Below, piece by piece: positions 6,133-14,940 of a stretch of 35,878 bases of DNA. The position numbers were made by a program, and so were the translations under genes. Each line of letters starts with the position of its first letter. Positions within the stretch are counted from its first letter, which is position 1. This stretch comes from Aquificota bacterium (GTDB lineage Bacteria; Thermosulfidibacterota; Thermosulfidibacteria; Thermosulfidibacterales; B14-G1): NCBI GenBank assembly GCA_015486015.1, contig WFSL01000032.1:1-35878 (forward strand), given 5' to 3'. The notes under the pieces are model-generated. The model saw nothing but the letters and a program-made list of their open reading frames with translations, was not told the DNA's origin and did no database searches.

Positions 6133-9100
6133 TCATTTCCCCTGGGAGGCAGGCAAGTAGTTAGATATTCCCTCCAAGTCAGGCCTTCCTACTATCTCTG
6201 TGTGGTACTTCTGCAAGGGCAACACATCTAAACGGCCCTTCTTCAAGGCCTCTATCCCCTCCACGGCGGCCATGGCACCTCTCATGGTAGTGAAGTAGGG
6301 GATGCCATAAGTCAGAGCTGTGCGCCGAATATGGAGTGAATCCTTCTGAGCAGCTCCCCCCAGCGGGGTATTGATCACCATCTGGACTTCCCCAGAGATC
6401 ATATGGTCCACTACGTGGGGGCGCCCTTCAGGAACGCCCCCTCTACCGATCTTGTATACCCTTCTAGCCTTCACCCCATGCTTGCCCAGGTACTGAGCTG
6501 TACCCTTGGTAGCCAAAATTCTGAACCCCATCTCCTTTAACTTCCTGGCAATGGGCACCACCTGGGCCTTGTCCTCGTCCTTCACACTCACAAAGACATT
6601 ACCTTCCAAGGGTAAGGTATTCCCTGCCGCCTCTTGGGCCTTGGCAAAGGCGATGCCAAATTCCCTGTCTATCCCCATCACCTCACCTGTAGACTTCATC
6701 TCAGGACCCAGAACGGTATCCACACCGGGAAACTTGATAAAGGGGAAGACCGCCTCCTTCACGGCCACATGGTGCAGCCTTAGATCACAGGGCAGCCCAA
6801 AATCCCTCAGCCTTCTGCCCAGCATGAGCTGGGTGGCCACCTTGGCCATGGGGATACCAATGGCCTTGCTCACAAAGGGTACCGTCCGACTGGCCCTTGG
6901 ATTCACCTCCAATACATAGATCTCTTGTCCCTGAATGGCATACTGGATATTGATCAGGCCAACCACCTTTAGCTCCAATGCCAGAGCTGTGGTCTGACGC
7001 TTGATTTCCTGGATGAGCCCTTCACTCAGCCCCCGGGGTGGCAGGGAACAGGCAGAGTCCCCGGAGTGAACCCCCGCTTGTTCGATATGTTCCATGATGC
7101 CCGCTACAAAGACCTCTTCCCCATCGCAAAGGGCATCTACGTCAATCTCCACAGCGTCTTGGAGGAATTTGTCCACTAACACAGGGTGTTCATACGATGC
7201 CTCCACTGCATAGGTCATATAGTGGCGCAGGTCTTCCTCTGAGTAAACAATCTCCATAGCGCGCCCCCCTAAGACATAAGAGGGGCGTACCAATACAGGG
7301 TAACCAATCTTTTGGGCTATGCCCACCGCCTCCTCCACAGAGGTGGCCGTAGCATTGGGGGGCTGGCGGAGCTGGAGTTTTTCCAGGATGCAGCGAAAGC
7401 GCTCTCGATCCTCAGCGATGTCTATACTATCAGGACTGGTTCCCAAAATTGGCACACCTGCTCGCTCTAATGGGATAGCCAGCTTTAACGGAGTCTGGCC
7501 ACCGAACTGAATGATGACCCCCATGGGATCTTCAGCCTCTATGATGGCCAACACATCCTCCAAGGTAAGGGGCTCAAAGTAGAGGCGGTCGGAGGTGTCA
7601 TAGTCAGTAGAGACCGTCTCAGGGTTGCAGTTGACCATGATAGCCTGATAACCCATATCCTTAACGGCGAAGACGCCATGTACACAGCAGTAATCAAACT
7701 CTATCCCCTGACCTATTCGATTGGGCCCTCCACCAAGGATGATGACACGGGGCTTATCACCTCGCTTGCACTCCGAGACCCTCTCATAGGTGGAGTAGAA
7801 ATAGGGAGTATGCGCCTCAAACTCAGCAGCACAAGTGTCCACACTCTTGAAGACCGGCTTTACACCCAGCTCTTCCCTCCTCTGCCTGACCTTTCCCTCC
7901 CTGACCCCAAGGATCTGGGCCAAGCGTACATCAGAGAAACCCATCTTTTTGGCTTCAGAGATGGTCTCAAAGTCCAAATCCTCCATGTTATGGGCCTTGA
8001 GGAACTCCTCCATCTCCACGATCTCCTTCAGGTTGTCCAAAAACCAGGGGTCTATAGCCGTAAGTTCATAGACCTCCTCCACACTCATCCCCGCCCGAAA
8101 AGCATCGGCCACGTACCACAATCTGTTCCAACAGGGGACCCGGAGGCGCTGTTCAATGAGCCCCAAGTCCCAAGTCCCATCGGGTCTCTGGGAGTCCTTT
8201 TCCCTGGCAAGGCCGTAGCGATCTATCTCCAAAGAACGGATGGCCTTTTGAAGGGATTCCTTGAAGGTGCGGCCTATGGCCATTACCTCGCCCACAGACT
8301 TCATCTGAGTAGTTAAAGTGGCATCGGCCTCAGGAAACTTCTCAAAGGTAAAACGGGGAATCTTCACCACACAGTAGTCTATGGTGGGCTCGAAGCAGGC
8401 AGGGGTCTTCTTGGTGATGTCGTTGGGGATCTCATCTAAGGTATAGCCAACAGCGAGCTTGGCAGCGATCTTCGCAATGGGGAAACCCGTGGCCTTGCTG
8501 GCCAAGGCTGATGACCGACTCACTCGGGGATTCATCTCTATCACCACCATGCGCCCATCCATAGGGTTCACAGCAAACTGGATGTTGGAACCCCCCGTCT
8601 CTACCCCGATCTCACGGATGATGGCGATGGCAGCATCCCTCATGATCTGATACTCCTTGTCGGTGAGGGTCTGAGCAGGGGCTACAGTAATGGAGTCTCC
8701 CGTATGGATACCCATGGGGTCAAAGTTCTCAATGGAACAGACAATTACCACATTATCTTTTAAATCCCGCATTACCTCCAACTCAAACTCTTTCCACCCC
8801 AGTACCGACTCCTCTACGAGCACCTCATGGGTGGGAGAGGCATTGAGGCCCCATTTTACCTTTTCCTCGAACTCCTTCATATTGTAAGCCACAGAGCCCC
8901 CTGTGCCTCCCAAGGTAAAGCTGGGTCTAATGATTACAGGAAAACCCAAATCCCTGACGATCCCTTCAGCCTCCTCCATAGAATGTACATAACCACTTTT
9001 GGGCACCTCGAGCCCGATATTCTCCATAGCCTGCTTGAACATGTCTCTATCCTCAGCCTTTTTGATGGCAAGGAGCTTGGCCCCGATGAGCTCAACATCG

Positions 9101-9432
9101 AATCTATCCAGCACCCCACTCTCCGCCAAGGCCACGGCGGTATTGAGGGCCGTTTGCCCCCCCAAGGTGGGAAGAATGGCCTGTGGACGCTCCTTTTCTA
9201 TAATCTTGGCTACGAATTCTGGGGTAATGGGTTCTATGTAGGTTTTATGGGCTATCTCAGGATCAGTCATGATGGTTGCGGGATTGGAGTTGACCAAGAC
9301 TACGGTGAAACCTTCTTCCTTAAGGACCTTGCACGCCTGCGTACCAGAGTAATCAAACTCGCAGGCCTGTCCAATGACAATGGGACCAGAGCCAATAATA
9401 AGAATCTTTTCTATATCAGCGCGCCTGGGCAA
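6133..9432 (-). CDS. carB: carbamoyl-phosphate synthase large subunit
   Basis: The protein (~1099 aa from this start) makes carbamoyl phosphate for pyrimidine and arginine synthesis. Two homologous ATP-grasp halves are clear: [18 protein letters not shown] near the start and [18 protein letters not shown] near residue 590, each followed by its ATP-binding region ([11 protein letters not shown] and [11 protein letters not shown]). The C-terminal allosteric domain ([12 protein letters not shown], then [10 protein letters not shown]) is present. I chose TTG at 9432 because family members start [17 protein letters not shown] and here the matching [11 protein letters not shown] begins with TTG behind GGGGGT. 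The frame extends to ATG 9474 and TTG 9513 but adds residues without family similarity. No carA is in the window, so the subunits are encoded apart. Confidence 0.95.
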   Translation of the reverse strand: MPRRADIEKILIIGSGPIVIGQACEFDYSGTQACKVLKEEGFTVVLVNSNPATIMTDPEIAHKTYIEPITPEFVAKIIEKERPQAILPTLGGQTALNTAVALAESGVLDRFDVELIGAKLLAIKKAEDRDMFKQAMENIGLEVPKSGYVHSMEEAEGIVRDLGFPVIIRPSFTLGGTGGSVAYNMKEFEEKVKWGLNASPTHEVLVEESVLGWKEFELEVMRDLKDNVVIVCSIENFDPMGIHTGDSITVAPAQTLTDKEYQIMRDAAIAIIREIGVETGGSNIQFAVNPMDGRMVVIEMNPRVSRSSALASKATGFPIAKIAAKLAVGYTLDEIPNDITKKTPACFEPTIDYCVVKIPRFTFEKFPEADATLTTQMKSVGEVMAIGRTFKESLQKAIRSLEIDRYGLAREKDSQRPDGTWDLGLIEQRLRVPCWNRLWYVADAFRAGMSVEEVYELTAIDPWFLDNLKEIVEMEEFLKAHNMEDLDFETISEAKKMGFSDVRLAQILGVREGKVRQRREELGVKPVFKSVDTCAAEFEAHTPYFYSTYERVSECKRGDKPRVIILGGGPNRIGQGIEFDYCCVHGVFAVKDMGYQAIMVNCNPETVSTDYDTSDRLYFEPLTLEDVLAIIEAEDPMGVIIQFGGQTPLKLAIPLERAGVPILGTSPDSIDIAEDRERFRCILEKLQLRQPPNATATSVEEAVGIAQKIGYPVLVRPSYVLGGRAMEIVYSEEDLRHYMTYAVEASYEHPVLVDKFLQDAVEIDVDALCDGEEVFVAGIMEHIEQAGVHSGDSACSLPPRGLSEGLIQEIKRQTTALALELKVVGLINIQYAIQGQEIYVLEVNPRASRTVPFVSKAIGIPMAKVATQLMLGRRLRDFGLPCDLRLHHVAVKEAVFPFIKFPGVDTVLGPEMKSTGEVMGIDREFGIAFAKAQEAAGNTLPLEGNVFVSVKDEDKAQVVPIARKLKEMGFRILATKGTAQYLGKHGVKARRVYKIGRGGVPEGRPHVVDHMISGEVQMVINTPLGGAAQKDSLHIRRTALTYGIPYFTTMRGAMAAVEGIEALKKGRLDVLPLQKYHTEIVGRPDLEGISNYLPASQGK

Positions 9433-9624
9433 CCCATTACCCCCATTTTGCCGGGGAGAGTAGCAGAGCTCCATGATTAAAGCAACTCTGACGGGATCAA
9501 GGGGGAGATTCAAATTATGCCTGGCCTTTGTCCCACTACTATGCTAAAAAACACCTACTCGATCTAAGCGGTCTTTAAAGGTTAGAGAGGTCCAGCAGAA
9601 AAGGGTGGTGAAATTGCCCAATTT

Positions 9625-9653
9625 ACAACCTACGCTAGTACGGAGGCAGAAAG
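9625..9653 (+). repeat. intergenic motif shared with 26342-26372
   Basis: ACAACCTACGCT, 8 bases, then GGCAGAAAG, lying just upstream of the PAS-receiver gene. The same two blocks in the same order occur at 26342-26372 with a 10-base spacer. The 3' block overlaps the ribosome-binding region of the downstream gene. Function unknown: a conserved leader element, a regulator site or a small dispersed repeat are all possible. Confidence 0.4.
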
Positions 9654-9657
9654 GAGA

Positions 9658-10410
9658 ATGGATTGGAAACTTATTTTAGATTCGCTTAAAGATGGGGTGT
9701 GCATTACAACGCCTTACTACTCCTTAATATACCTCAATCCTGCCCTAAAGGAACTCCTCCTGGTCAAGGAAGACCCTCCCTTCCATCCATGCTATAAGGC
9801 CCTTTTTGACAGGGAGGAACCCTGTCCCTTCTGCCCTGAGCCAGATGGCCTGCGGGAGGGGATGCACACTGAAGAGTGCATCCTTGAGCCTGTGCCGGTG
9901 CATATGAGGGTAATGGTCGTTAAAGACCCAAAAAAGGGGCTACTCAGAGTAGCAACATTCAGGGATCTACCCATAGAGACCAGGTGGATGAGGGGGAAGG
10001 GGCACCCTGAGAATGCTTTTACCAAAAGGCACCATGTGCTACTTATAGATGACAATGAGCTTCTGAGGGACATGGGGAGAGATATCTTGGACCACTTGGG
10101 CTATGTACCTATACTGGCCGCCAGCGGAGAAGAAGGCATCAAGCTCTTCAGGGAAAAGCACCATAGGATTGACTTAGTACTTCTGGATGTAGTGATGCCA
10201 GGTATAGGGGGCCTTGAAACGTTCAGGAGGCTTAAACAAATTGACCCCAAGGTAAAGGTATTGGTGGTAAGCGGTTACAGTGAGGCAGAGCAGGTGATAA
10301 AAATCTTGAAAGAGGGCGCATTGGGGCTCATCCAAAAGCCCTTCCAGATAAAGGTTCTCGCAAGAGCAATCAAAGAGATCCTCGGGGAGAAAGGTGAAGC
10401 CCCTGCCTGA
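9658..10410 (+). CDS. PAS-receiver signalling protein with a Cys-rich PAS domain
   Basis: A 250-aa protein. Residues 1-~110 form a PAS-like domain (LKDGVCITTPYYSLIYLNPALKEL), with C45, C56 and C59 in a C-x10-C-x2-C arrangement (PCPFCPE). Residues ~126-245 are a receiver: acidic D131/D132, phosphoacceptor D177 (LVLLDVVMPG), S205 (VVSGYS) and K227 (QKPF). There is no DNA-binding, kinase or cyclase output domain, so it probably passes a signal to a partner protein. The Cys cluster could bind metal or respond to redox state; inference. It is first in an operon with the PUA protein (overlap 17 bases) and metH. GGAGG lies ~9 bases before the ATG. Confidence 0.8.
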   Translation: MDWKLILDSLKDGVCITTPYYSLIYLNPALKELLLVKEDPPFHPCYKALFDREEPCPFCPEPDGLREGMHTEECILEPVPVHMRVMVVKDPKKGLLRVATFRDLPIETRWMRGKGHPENAFTKRHHVLLIDDNELLRDMGRDILDHLGYVPILAASGEEGIKLFREKHHRIDLVLLDVVMPGIGGLETFRRLKQIDPKVKVLVVSGYSEAEQVIKILKEGALGLIQKPFQIKVLARAIKEILGEKGEAPA

Positions 10411-10861
10411 AAGTGAGAGAGAAAAGTTTCTCATATGGATGGAGAAGTATTTCGGGATTCCCTCCTCCCTTTTCACAAACTTGGCTCTTTTCCTGCAGGG
10501 TAAGGATATCTGGGTCACCACAAAGGAGGCAGCAGGGGTGCCCCTAAGCTGTGTGATGAGAAGGGGTATGCGCATTGCAAAGAAGGGTCGCTGCGGATAC
10601 CGTCTTGCCACACCCGCCATTCAATACTTTGGTAGCCTTGCCACTCGCAGGGTTATTGACCTCACTCCTGATGCATCTGAGAAATACATGAGGGGAGAAG
10701 ACATGTTTGTTGGTCCATCTATCACCTATCCAAAGGGCCAGGTAATCGTGAGATGCGAAGGTAAGCCCTTAGGGTCTGGACTCCTTATAGGGAACCGTAT
10801 AAAGAACCAAATCCCCATAGCCCAAAGGATAAGAGGGCCATTAAGGAGAAAGGTTAGATGA
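10394..10861 (+). CDS. free-standing RsmF-type PUA-like RNA-binding domain protein
   Basis: A 155-aa protein. Its C-terminal part (YMRGEDMFV at 98-106, VIVRCEGKPLGSGLLIG at 118-133, NRIKNQIP) matches the PUA-like tail of RsmF/NSUN-type rRNA m5C methyltransferases, in which this domain binds RNA. The S-adenosylmethionine methyltransferase domain itself is absent, and residues 1-~75 resemble the pre-PUA region (RMGYRL-like GRCGYRLATPAIQYFG). It overlaps the PAS-receiver gene upstream and metH downstream (ATGA), so all three are coupled. It may assist a methyltransferase encoded elsewhere or bind RNA alone. Family call by pattern; function inferred. Confidence 0.6.
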   Translation: MKPLPESEREKFLIWMEKYFGIPSSLFTNLALFLQGKDIWVTTKEAAGVPLSCVMRRGMRIAKKGRCGYRLATPAIQYFGSLATRRVIDLTPDASEKYMRGEDMFVGPSITYPKGQVIVRCEGKPLGSGLLIGNRIKNQIPIAQRIRGPLRRKVR

Positions 10862-13278
10862 GGCTGGAGGAGATATGGGGAAGGGAAGTGCTCTGCTTAG
10901 ATGGGGCCATGGGAACCATGATCCAGGCAACAGGGGCCTCTTTTACAACTGCTCCAGAGTACCTCAATGTCACCCATCCTCAAATCATCATGGACATTCA
11001 CAAGGCCTATGTGAACGCCGGGGTCCACATTATAGAGACGAACACCTTTGGTGCCAACAGGGTGAAATTGGCCAACTATGGGCTTGAGGCAATGGTGTAC
11101 AGACTCAACATGGCAGGGGTAAATCTGGCTAAAGAGGCTGCAAAAGGGCGTGTGTTGGTGGCTGGATCCATGGGACCCACAGGGAAATTCCTTGAACCTG
11201 TAGGGGATCTCTCCTTCTCTCAGGCGGTGGAAGCCTTCAAGGAGCAAGCCATGGCCTTCAGAGATGGAGGTGCCGACATAGTCATGGTGGAGACTATGTC
11301 CGACATAAAGGAAGCCAAGGCGGCCATTATAGCCGTGAGAGAAGTGATGGATGTCCCCATCTTCGTCCTGGCCACATTCCAAGAGGATCTCCATACCCTG
11401 TTGGGGATGTCTCCAGAGGCAGTGGCTGTCACCTTGGAGGCTATGGGGGTATGGGCCCTTGGAGCCAACTGCAGCCTGGGTCCAGAGGGGATATTTGAAG
11501 TGGCTAAGCGTATGGCCGGTGTCACATCCCATCCATTGGTCTTTATGCCCAACGCTGGCCTCCCCAGGCTTGAGGGTAAAAGGACTGTGTTCCCGTCCAG
11601 CCCCAAGGAGATGGCAGACTATGCGGTAAAGCTGGTTGAAGTAGGGGCATGGGTGGTAGGAGGCTGCTGCGGCAGTACCCCTCTCCACATCCAGGAAATG
11701 GTAAAACGCGTTAGAGGTATGCCAATAGTCCGGCGTGAGGTCCCACCGGGGCTGAAACTGGCTGGCAGGAGGAAGGTAGTCTTCATTGGAGAGAAGCATT
11801 ATCCCGCTATTATAGGCGAACGCATTAATCCCACAGGGAAAGAGGCCTTTCAAAAAGAGTTAAGGGGGGGTAGGACTGCCTGGGCGCAGGAGGCTGCCTG
11901 GCAACAGCTTCAAGCAGGGGCAGATCTCTTGGACATCAATGTGGGTATGCCAGGGATAGAAGAGGAAAGGCTTTTGCCCCTCGTTGCAACTTCTGTCCAG
12001 ACTCAGGCAGACTGTCCATTGGTGCTGGACTCAAGCAACCCCAAGGCTATAGAGAAGGCCTTACAGCAAGTAGAGGGCAGGCCACTCATCAACTCCATGA
12101 CTGGAGAGAAAGACTCTATGAAAGCCCTCCTTCCGCTTGCCCTCAGGTATGGGGCAGCAGTGCTATTGCTCCCCTTAGACGACCAGGGCATCCCTGCTTC
12201 TCCAGAGGGTCGGGTAAAGGTGGCACACCGGTTGCTAAAATCAGCCCTAAAGGCGGGACTTTCGAAGGAGAGCCTCATAGTTGATGGCATCGTTATGACT
12301 GCGGGGGCACAGGATCAGGGCCCAAGGATCGCCCTCGAAACGGTGAGGAGTATAAGGAAAAGGATAGGCCTGCCAACAGTGTTGGGGGTGAGCAACGTCT
12401 CCTTTGGACTTCCTAAGAGAGACGCAGTGAATGCTGCATTTCTCTCCATGGCCATGGAAGCAGGTCTGGACGCTGCCATCATAAATCCCCTCAGCGAAAG
12501 GGTGATGGAGGCCTTCTATGCGGCGGCCCTGTTGGCGGGCAGGGATCCCAAAGCATCTCGATTCTTAAGCTCCCTCTCCAAAAAGGGGGAGGAACCCCCC
12601 ACGCCCAAGGAACAATTGGAAGATCCAAGAGATATGCTATTCAAGGCCGTGCTTTATGGGGATGAGGAACAAGCCAAGGCACTGACTATTAAGCTCCTTG
12701 GTGAGATGAAGCCTATAGAGATCAGCAACACCGTGCTCATACCAGCCATGGAGGAGGTGGGGAGACTCTTCGAAAGAAGCGAGTACTTCCTGCCCCAGGT
12801 GATGGCCTCTGCTTCTGCCATGCAAGAAGCCTTCTCTATCCTAAAGGATGCTATGAAGGGGGAGAAGAGGGAACCCAAGGGTACGGTGGTTATGGCCACT
12901 GTGGAGGGGGACATCCACGAGATTGGGAAGAACATCGTATGTACATTATTGGAAAACCATGGGTTTACCGTGATAGACCTGGGCAAGAATGTGCCCAAGG
13001 AAAAGATAGTGGCCCAGGTGAGGGGCCTAATAGAGAAGGGGCACCCCCCAGAAAAGCTGGTGGTGGGCCTATCTGCCCTCATGACCACTACCATGACAGA
13101 GATGAAGCGGGTGATAGAGGCCCTAAGAAGGGAGGGCATCCAGGTGCTAACCATGGTGGGTGGGGCTGTAGTCACCCCTGAATATGCAAGGAAAATGGGA
13201 GCCCAATATGCCAAGGATGCCATAGAGGCAGTTAAACTTGTAGAAAGGATCATGAAAGACCCCCAGGGTTCGGCATAA
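10858..13278 (+). CDS. metH: cobalamin-dependent methionine synthase without reactivation domain
   Basis: An 806-aa protein transferring a methyl group from methyltetrahydrofolate through cobalamin to homocysteine. Domains in order: homocysteine/Zn domain (1-~290, zinc ligands C205 and the pair C270-C271 in VVGGCCGSTP), pterin-binding domain (~315-575, GERINPTGK and DLLDINVGMP), and cobalamin cap plus binding domain (~590-800, with DIHEIG placing cobalt ligand H687). E. coli MetH is ~1227 aa because of a C-terminal AdoMet-binding reactivation domain; here the protein ends after the B12 domain. This is common in anaerobes, which reactivate the cofactor with a separate protein (RamA-like); none is in this window. 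The ATG overlaps the upstream stop by 4 bases. Confidence 0.92.
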   Translation: MRLEEIWGREVLCLDGAMGTMIQATGASFTTAPEYLNVTHPQIIMDIHKAYVNAGVHIIETNTFGANRVKLANYGLEAMVYRLNMAGVNLAKEAAKGRVLVAGSMGPTGKFLEPVGDLSFSQAVEAFKEQAMAFRDGGADIVMVETMSDIKEAKAAIIAVREVMDVPIFVLATFQEDLHTLLGMSPEAVAVTLEAMGVWALGANCSLGPEGIFEVAKRMAGVTSHPLVFMPNAGLPRLEGKRTVFPSSPKEMADYAVKLVEVGAWVVGGCCGSTPLHIQEMVKRVRGMPIVRREVPPGLKLAGRRKVVFIGEKHYPAIIGERINPTGKEAFQKELRGGRTAWAQEAAWQQLQAGADLLDINVGMPGIEEERLLPLVATSVQTQADCPLVLDSSNPKAIEKALQQVEGRPLINSMTGEKDSMKALLPLALRYGAAVLLLPLDDQGIPASPEGRVKVAHRLLKSALKAGLSKESLIVDGIVMTAGAQDQGPRIALETVRSIRKRIGLPTVLGVSNVSFGLPKRDAVNAAFLSMAMEAGLDAAIINPLSERVMEAFYAAALLAGRDPKASRFLSSLSKKGEEPPTPKEQLEDPRDMLFKAVLYGDEEQAKALTIKLLGEMKPIEISNTVLIPAMEEVGRLFERSEYFLPQVMASASAMQEAFSILKDAMKGEKREPKGTVVMATVEGDIHEIGKNIVCTLLENHGFTVIDLGKNVPKEKIVAQVRGLIEKGHPPEKLVVGLSALMTTTMTEMKRVIEALRREGIQVLTMVGGAVVTPEYARKMGAQYAKDAIEAVKLVERIMKDPQGSA

Positions 13279-13372
13279 ACAATATACCCCAGGCCATCCC
13301 AAAAGTGCGGCGAGCCTTATGCAGTACGCAAACGCTTACATCCTCTTGGACCAGAAACATTCTTGGGGTGCA

Positions 13373-13400
13373 AAGGCTTTCCTGTAATCAAGAAAGCCTT
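13373..13400 (-). terminator. hairpin directly after the tatBC stop
   Basis: AAGGCTTTC and GAAAGCCTT form a perfect 9-bp stem with a 10-base loop that begins at the stop codon of the TatB-TatC fusion gene, between it and the convergent metH end. There is no clear U-tract on either strand (the minus strand continues TTTGCACC), so it is only a weak candidate for a terminator or 3'-end protecting structure. Confidence 0.35.
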
Positions 13401-14266
13401 CAACGTACATCGGCATCCACTTTTTTATGGGCTTTAATGTAGAGCTTACTAACCAAAAGGCTTGCCTCAAAGAGAACTATCAAAGGGAGAGCCATCATCA
13501 CTTGAGAAAGCACATCGGGAGGAGTCAAAACAGCGCCCAGCACAAAGCTCACTACCCAGATGGCCCTCCTGTAAGACGAAAAAGTCTCCAAAGAGACCAA
13601 ATCGGCAGCCACCAAGAAGAAGATAATGATAGGGATTTGAAAGACTATGCCAAAGGCTATCATAAGTTTAAAGACAAAGGAAAAGTACCTACCCGCTGTG
13701 AGCATGGGTTGGAACCAAGGGGCGGAGAACCGGAGAAGGAATTTAAAAGCCAAAGGCAGAATCCCGAAGTAGGCAAATGCCATCCCCCCACCAAAGAGAC
13801 CTATGGAGGTGAGAAAGAGAGTGAGGAATACCTTCTTTTCCCGGGGATAGAGTCCTGGAGCAATGAAGAGCCACATCTGAAAGGCGATAATGGGAAAAGC
13901 GCAGACCACACCTGTGGCCAGGGCCACTTTGATATTCACCACAAAGGCCTCGGTGGGAGCTATAAAGATAAGGTTACCCCCGTAAGGGTGGCGGAAAAAC
14001 TGGATGATCCTGGGTGCAAAGGGAAAAGCAACGGCAGCAAGGGGAACGATACTCACCACAGAGACGATGAGTCTCCGCCTCAACTCTTCTAAGTGCGTAA
14101 CGAATGCAGGGGCCTTGTCTGCCTCATCTGTGTATTCCTTTGTTATATCTTGTTTCAAGTTGTCAACTTCGTTCCTCAGAGTTCTGATAATCTGAATAGC
14201 CCGTTCAGGTCCAAGGATTAACACTGCGAGAAGAACTACTACCGTAATTTCACCAAATCCGATCAT
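13400..14266 (-). CDS. tatC: TatB-TatC fusion protein of the twin-arginine translocase
   Basis: A 288-aa inner-membrane protein. Residues 1-~35 are a TatA/B-type N-terminus (FGEITVVVLLAVLILGPERAI): one membrane helix with Glu at position 6, then LGPER, the TatB-like form, and the start of an amphipathic helix. After a charged linker (~35-53) comes full TatC: FVTHLEELRRRL at 56-67, six hydrophobic segments and FIAPGLYPREKK in the first cytoplasmic loop. HLxELRxRL and the loop Glu are signal-peptide contact sites in E. coli TatC. TatB and TatC form the receptor complex for folded Tat substrates, so a 1:1 fusion makes structural sense. AAAGGAC precedes the ATG. A separate tatA lies at 26072-26290. 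Confidence 0.88.
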   Translation of the reverse strand: MIGFGEITVVVLLAVLILGPERAIQIIRTLRNEVDNLKQDITKEYTDEADKAPAFVTHLEELRRRLIVSVVSIVPLAAVAFPFAPRIIQFFRHPYGGNLIFIAPTEAFVVNIKVALATGVVCAFPIIAFQMWLFIAPGLYPREKKVFLTLFLTSIGLFGGGMAFAYFGILPLAFKFLLRFSAPWFQPMLTAGRYFSFVFKLMIAFGIVFQIPIIIFFLVAADLVSLETFSSYRRAIWVVSFVLGAVLTPPDVLSQVMMALPLIVLFEASLLVSKLYIKAHKKVDADVR

Positions 14267-14382
14267 AAAACTGTCCTTTGATGCTTAGACAATACAGATC
14301 TTGCTACTTAAAAGAGGTATCCAAGGCTCCTCTAAAATCTCCCATGGTCATCCCTGCGGGTTGACAATGACCACGCCAAAAC

Positions 14383-14940
14383 TCATGTTTGTTCCTCTAT
14401 TTGTGTGTAAAGAAATTTTATAGTCTCCTTAGCAGACCAAGCTACAACTAAAGGGCACTTGTCTTTATGACCTCCGCTTTTCTCGAATAAGGCAAACTCA
14501 ACCTCATCCCAAAGATTGAAAGCCCTGCCCATCAAACTTTTTTGAATCTTCAAACACTGTGTATCCCCAAACCTATTCTCAAAAGCTTCAACAAAACCTT
14601 TTGAAATCCTGTAGCATTTTATTCCTCTATCCAGATTCTCCAAGCTTCTTATATCTCTCCCAAAAAATAAACCAATTAGCATTATACTCCCTATGAGGGC
14701 GCCGCACGTTGATTTATTGGTTAAACCTATTCCAGCTCCGAATCCTGATGCTGCTCTGAATGTTAAATCATCTCTGAGGTTGAGTGAATCTAAGACAGCA
14801 AGAACAGTGCTTTGAGAACATCCCCAATAGGTAGCTTCATATTTCAAACCCAATTCGAATGCTTTGGCTGCAATCTTGTCCAAAGAAACTTGAGTCAGCC
14901 TTTCTTTTAATCTATTGACGAGAATTTCCTTTTCCACCAC
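14383..14940 (-). CDS. C_GCAxxG_C_C family redox-type protein
   Basis: A 185-aa protein carrying the family pattern: C41 (YWGCSQST), C79 followed by GALIG (the CGAxxG core), C129 (GDTQCLKIQ) and C162 (DKCPLVV). Members are widespread in anaerobes and are thought to be redox or metal proteins with no fixed function. It starts 29 bases inside the end of the sigma-54 activator gene and is the last gene of the minus-strand catabolic operon, so it may serve the same pathway, for example in electron transfer. The sequence is AT-rich like its neighbours and unlike the tatBC gene that follows. Confidence 0.72.
   Translation of the reverse strand: MVEKEILVNRLKERLTQVSLDKIAAKAFELGLKYEATYWGCSQSTVLAVLDSLNLRDDLTFRAASGFGAGIGLTNKSTCGALIGSIMLIGLFFGRDIRSLENLDRGIKCYRISKGFVEAFENRFGDTQCLKIQKSLMGRAFNLWDEVEFALFEKSGGHKDKCPLVVAWSAKETIKFLYTQIEEQT

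Noticed and set aside
7678-8316. 212-codon plus-strand frame inside carB
   Set aside because: Antisense to strongly conserved carB sequence, no ribosome site, no recognisable protein; a shadow of codon bias.
9433-9513. N-terminal extension of CarB (27 residues)
   Set aside because: No family similarity and no ribosome site for ATG 9474 or TTG 9513; conserved start aligns with TTG 9432.
10897-11853. 318-codon minus-strand frame inside metH
   Set aside because: Antisense to the conserved homocysteine domain; composition rich in His/Cys/Gly typical of antisense reading.
13427-14092. 221-codon plus-strand frame over tatBC
   Set aside because: Extremely charged, no hydrophobic core, exactly antisense to clear TatC motifs.
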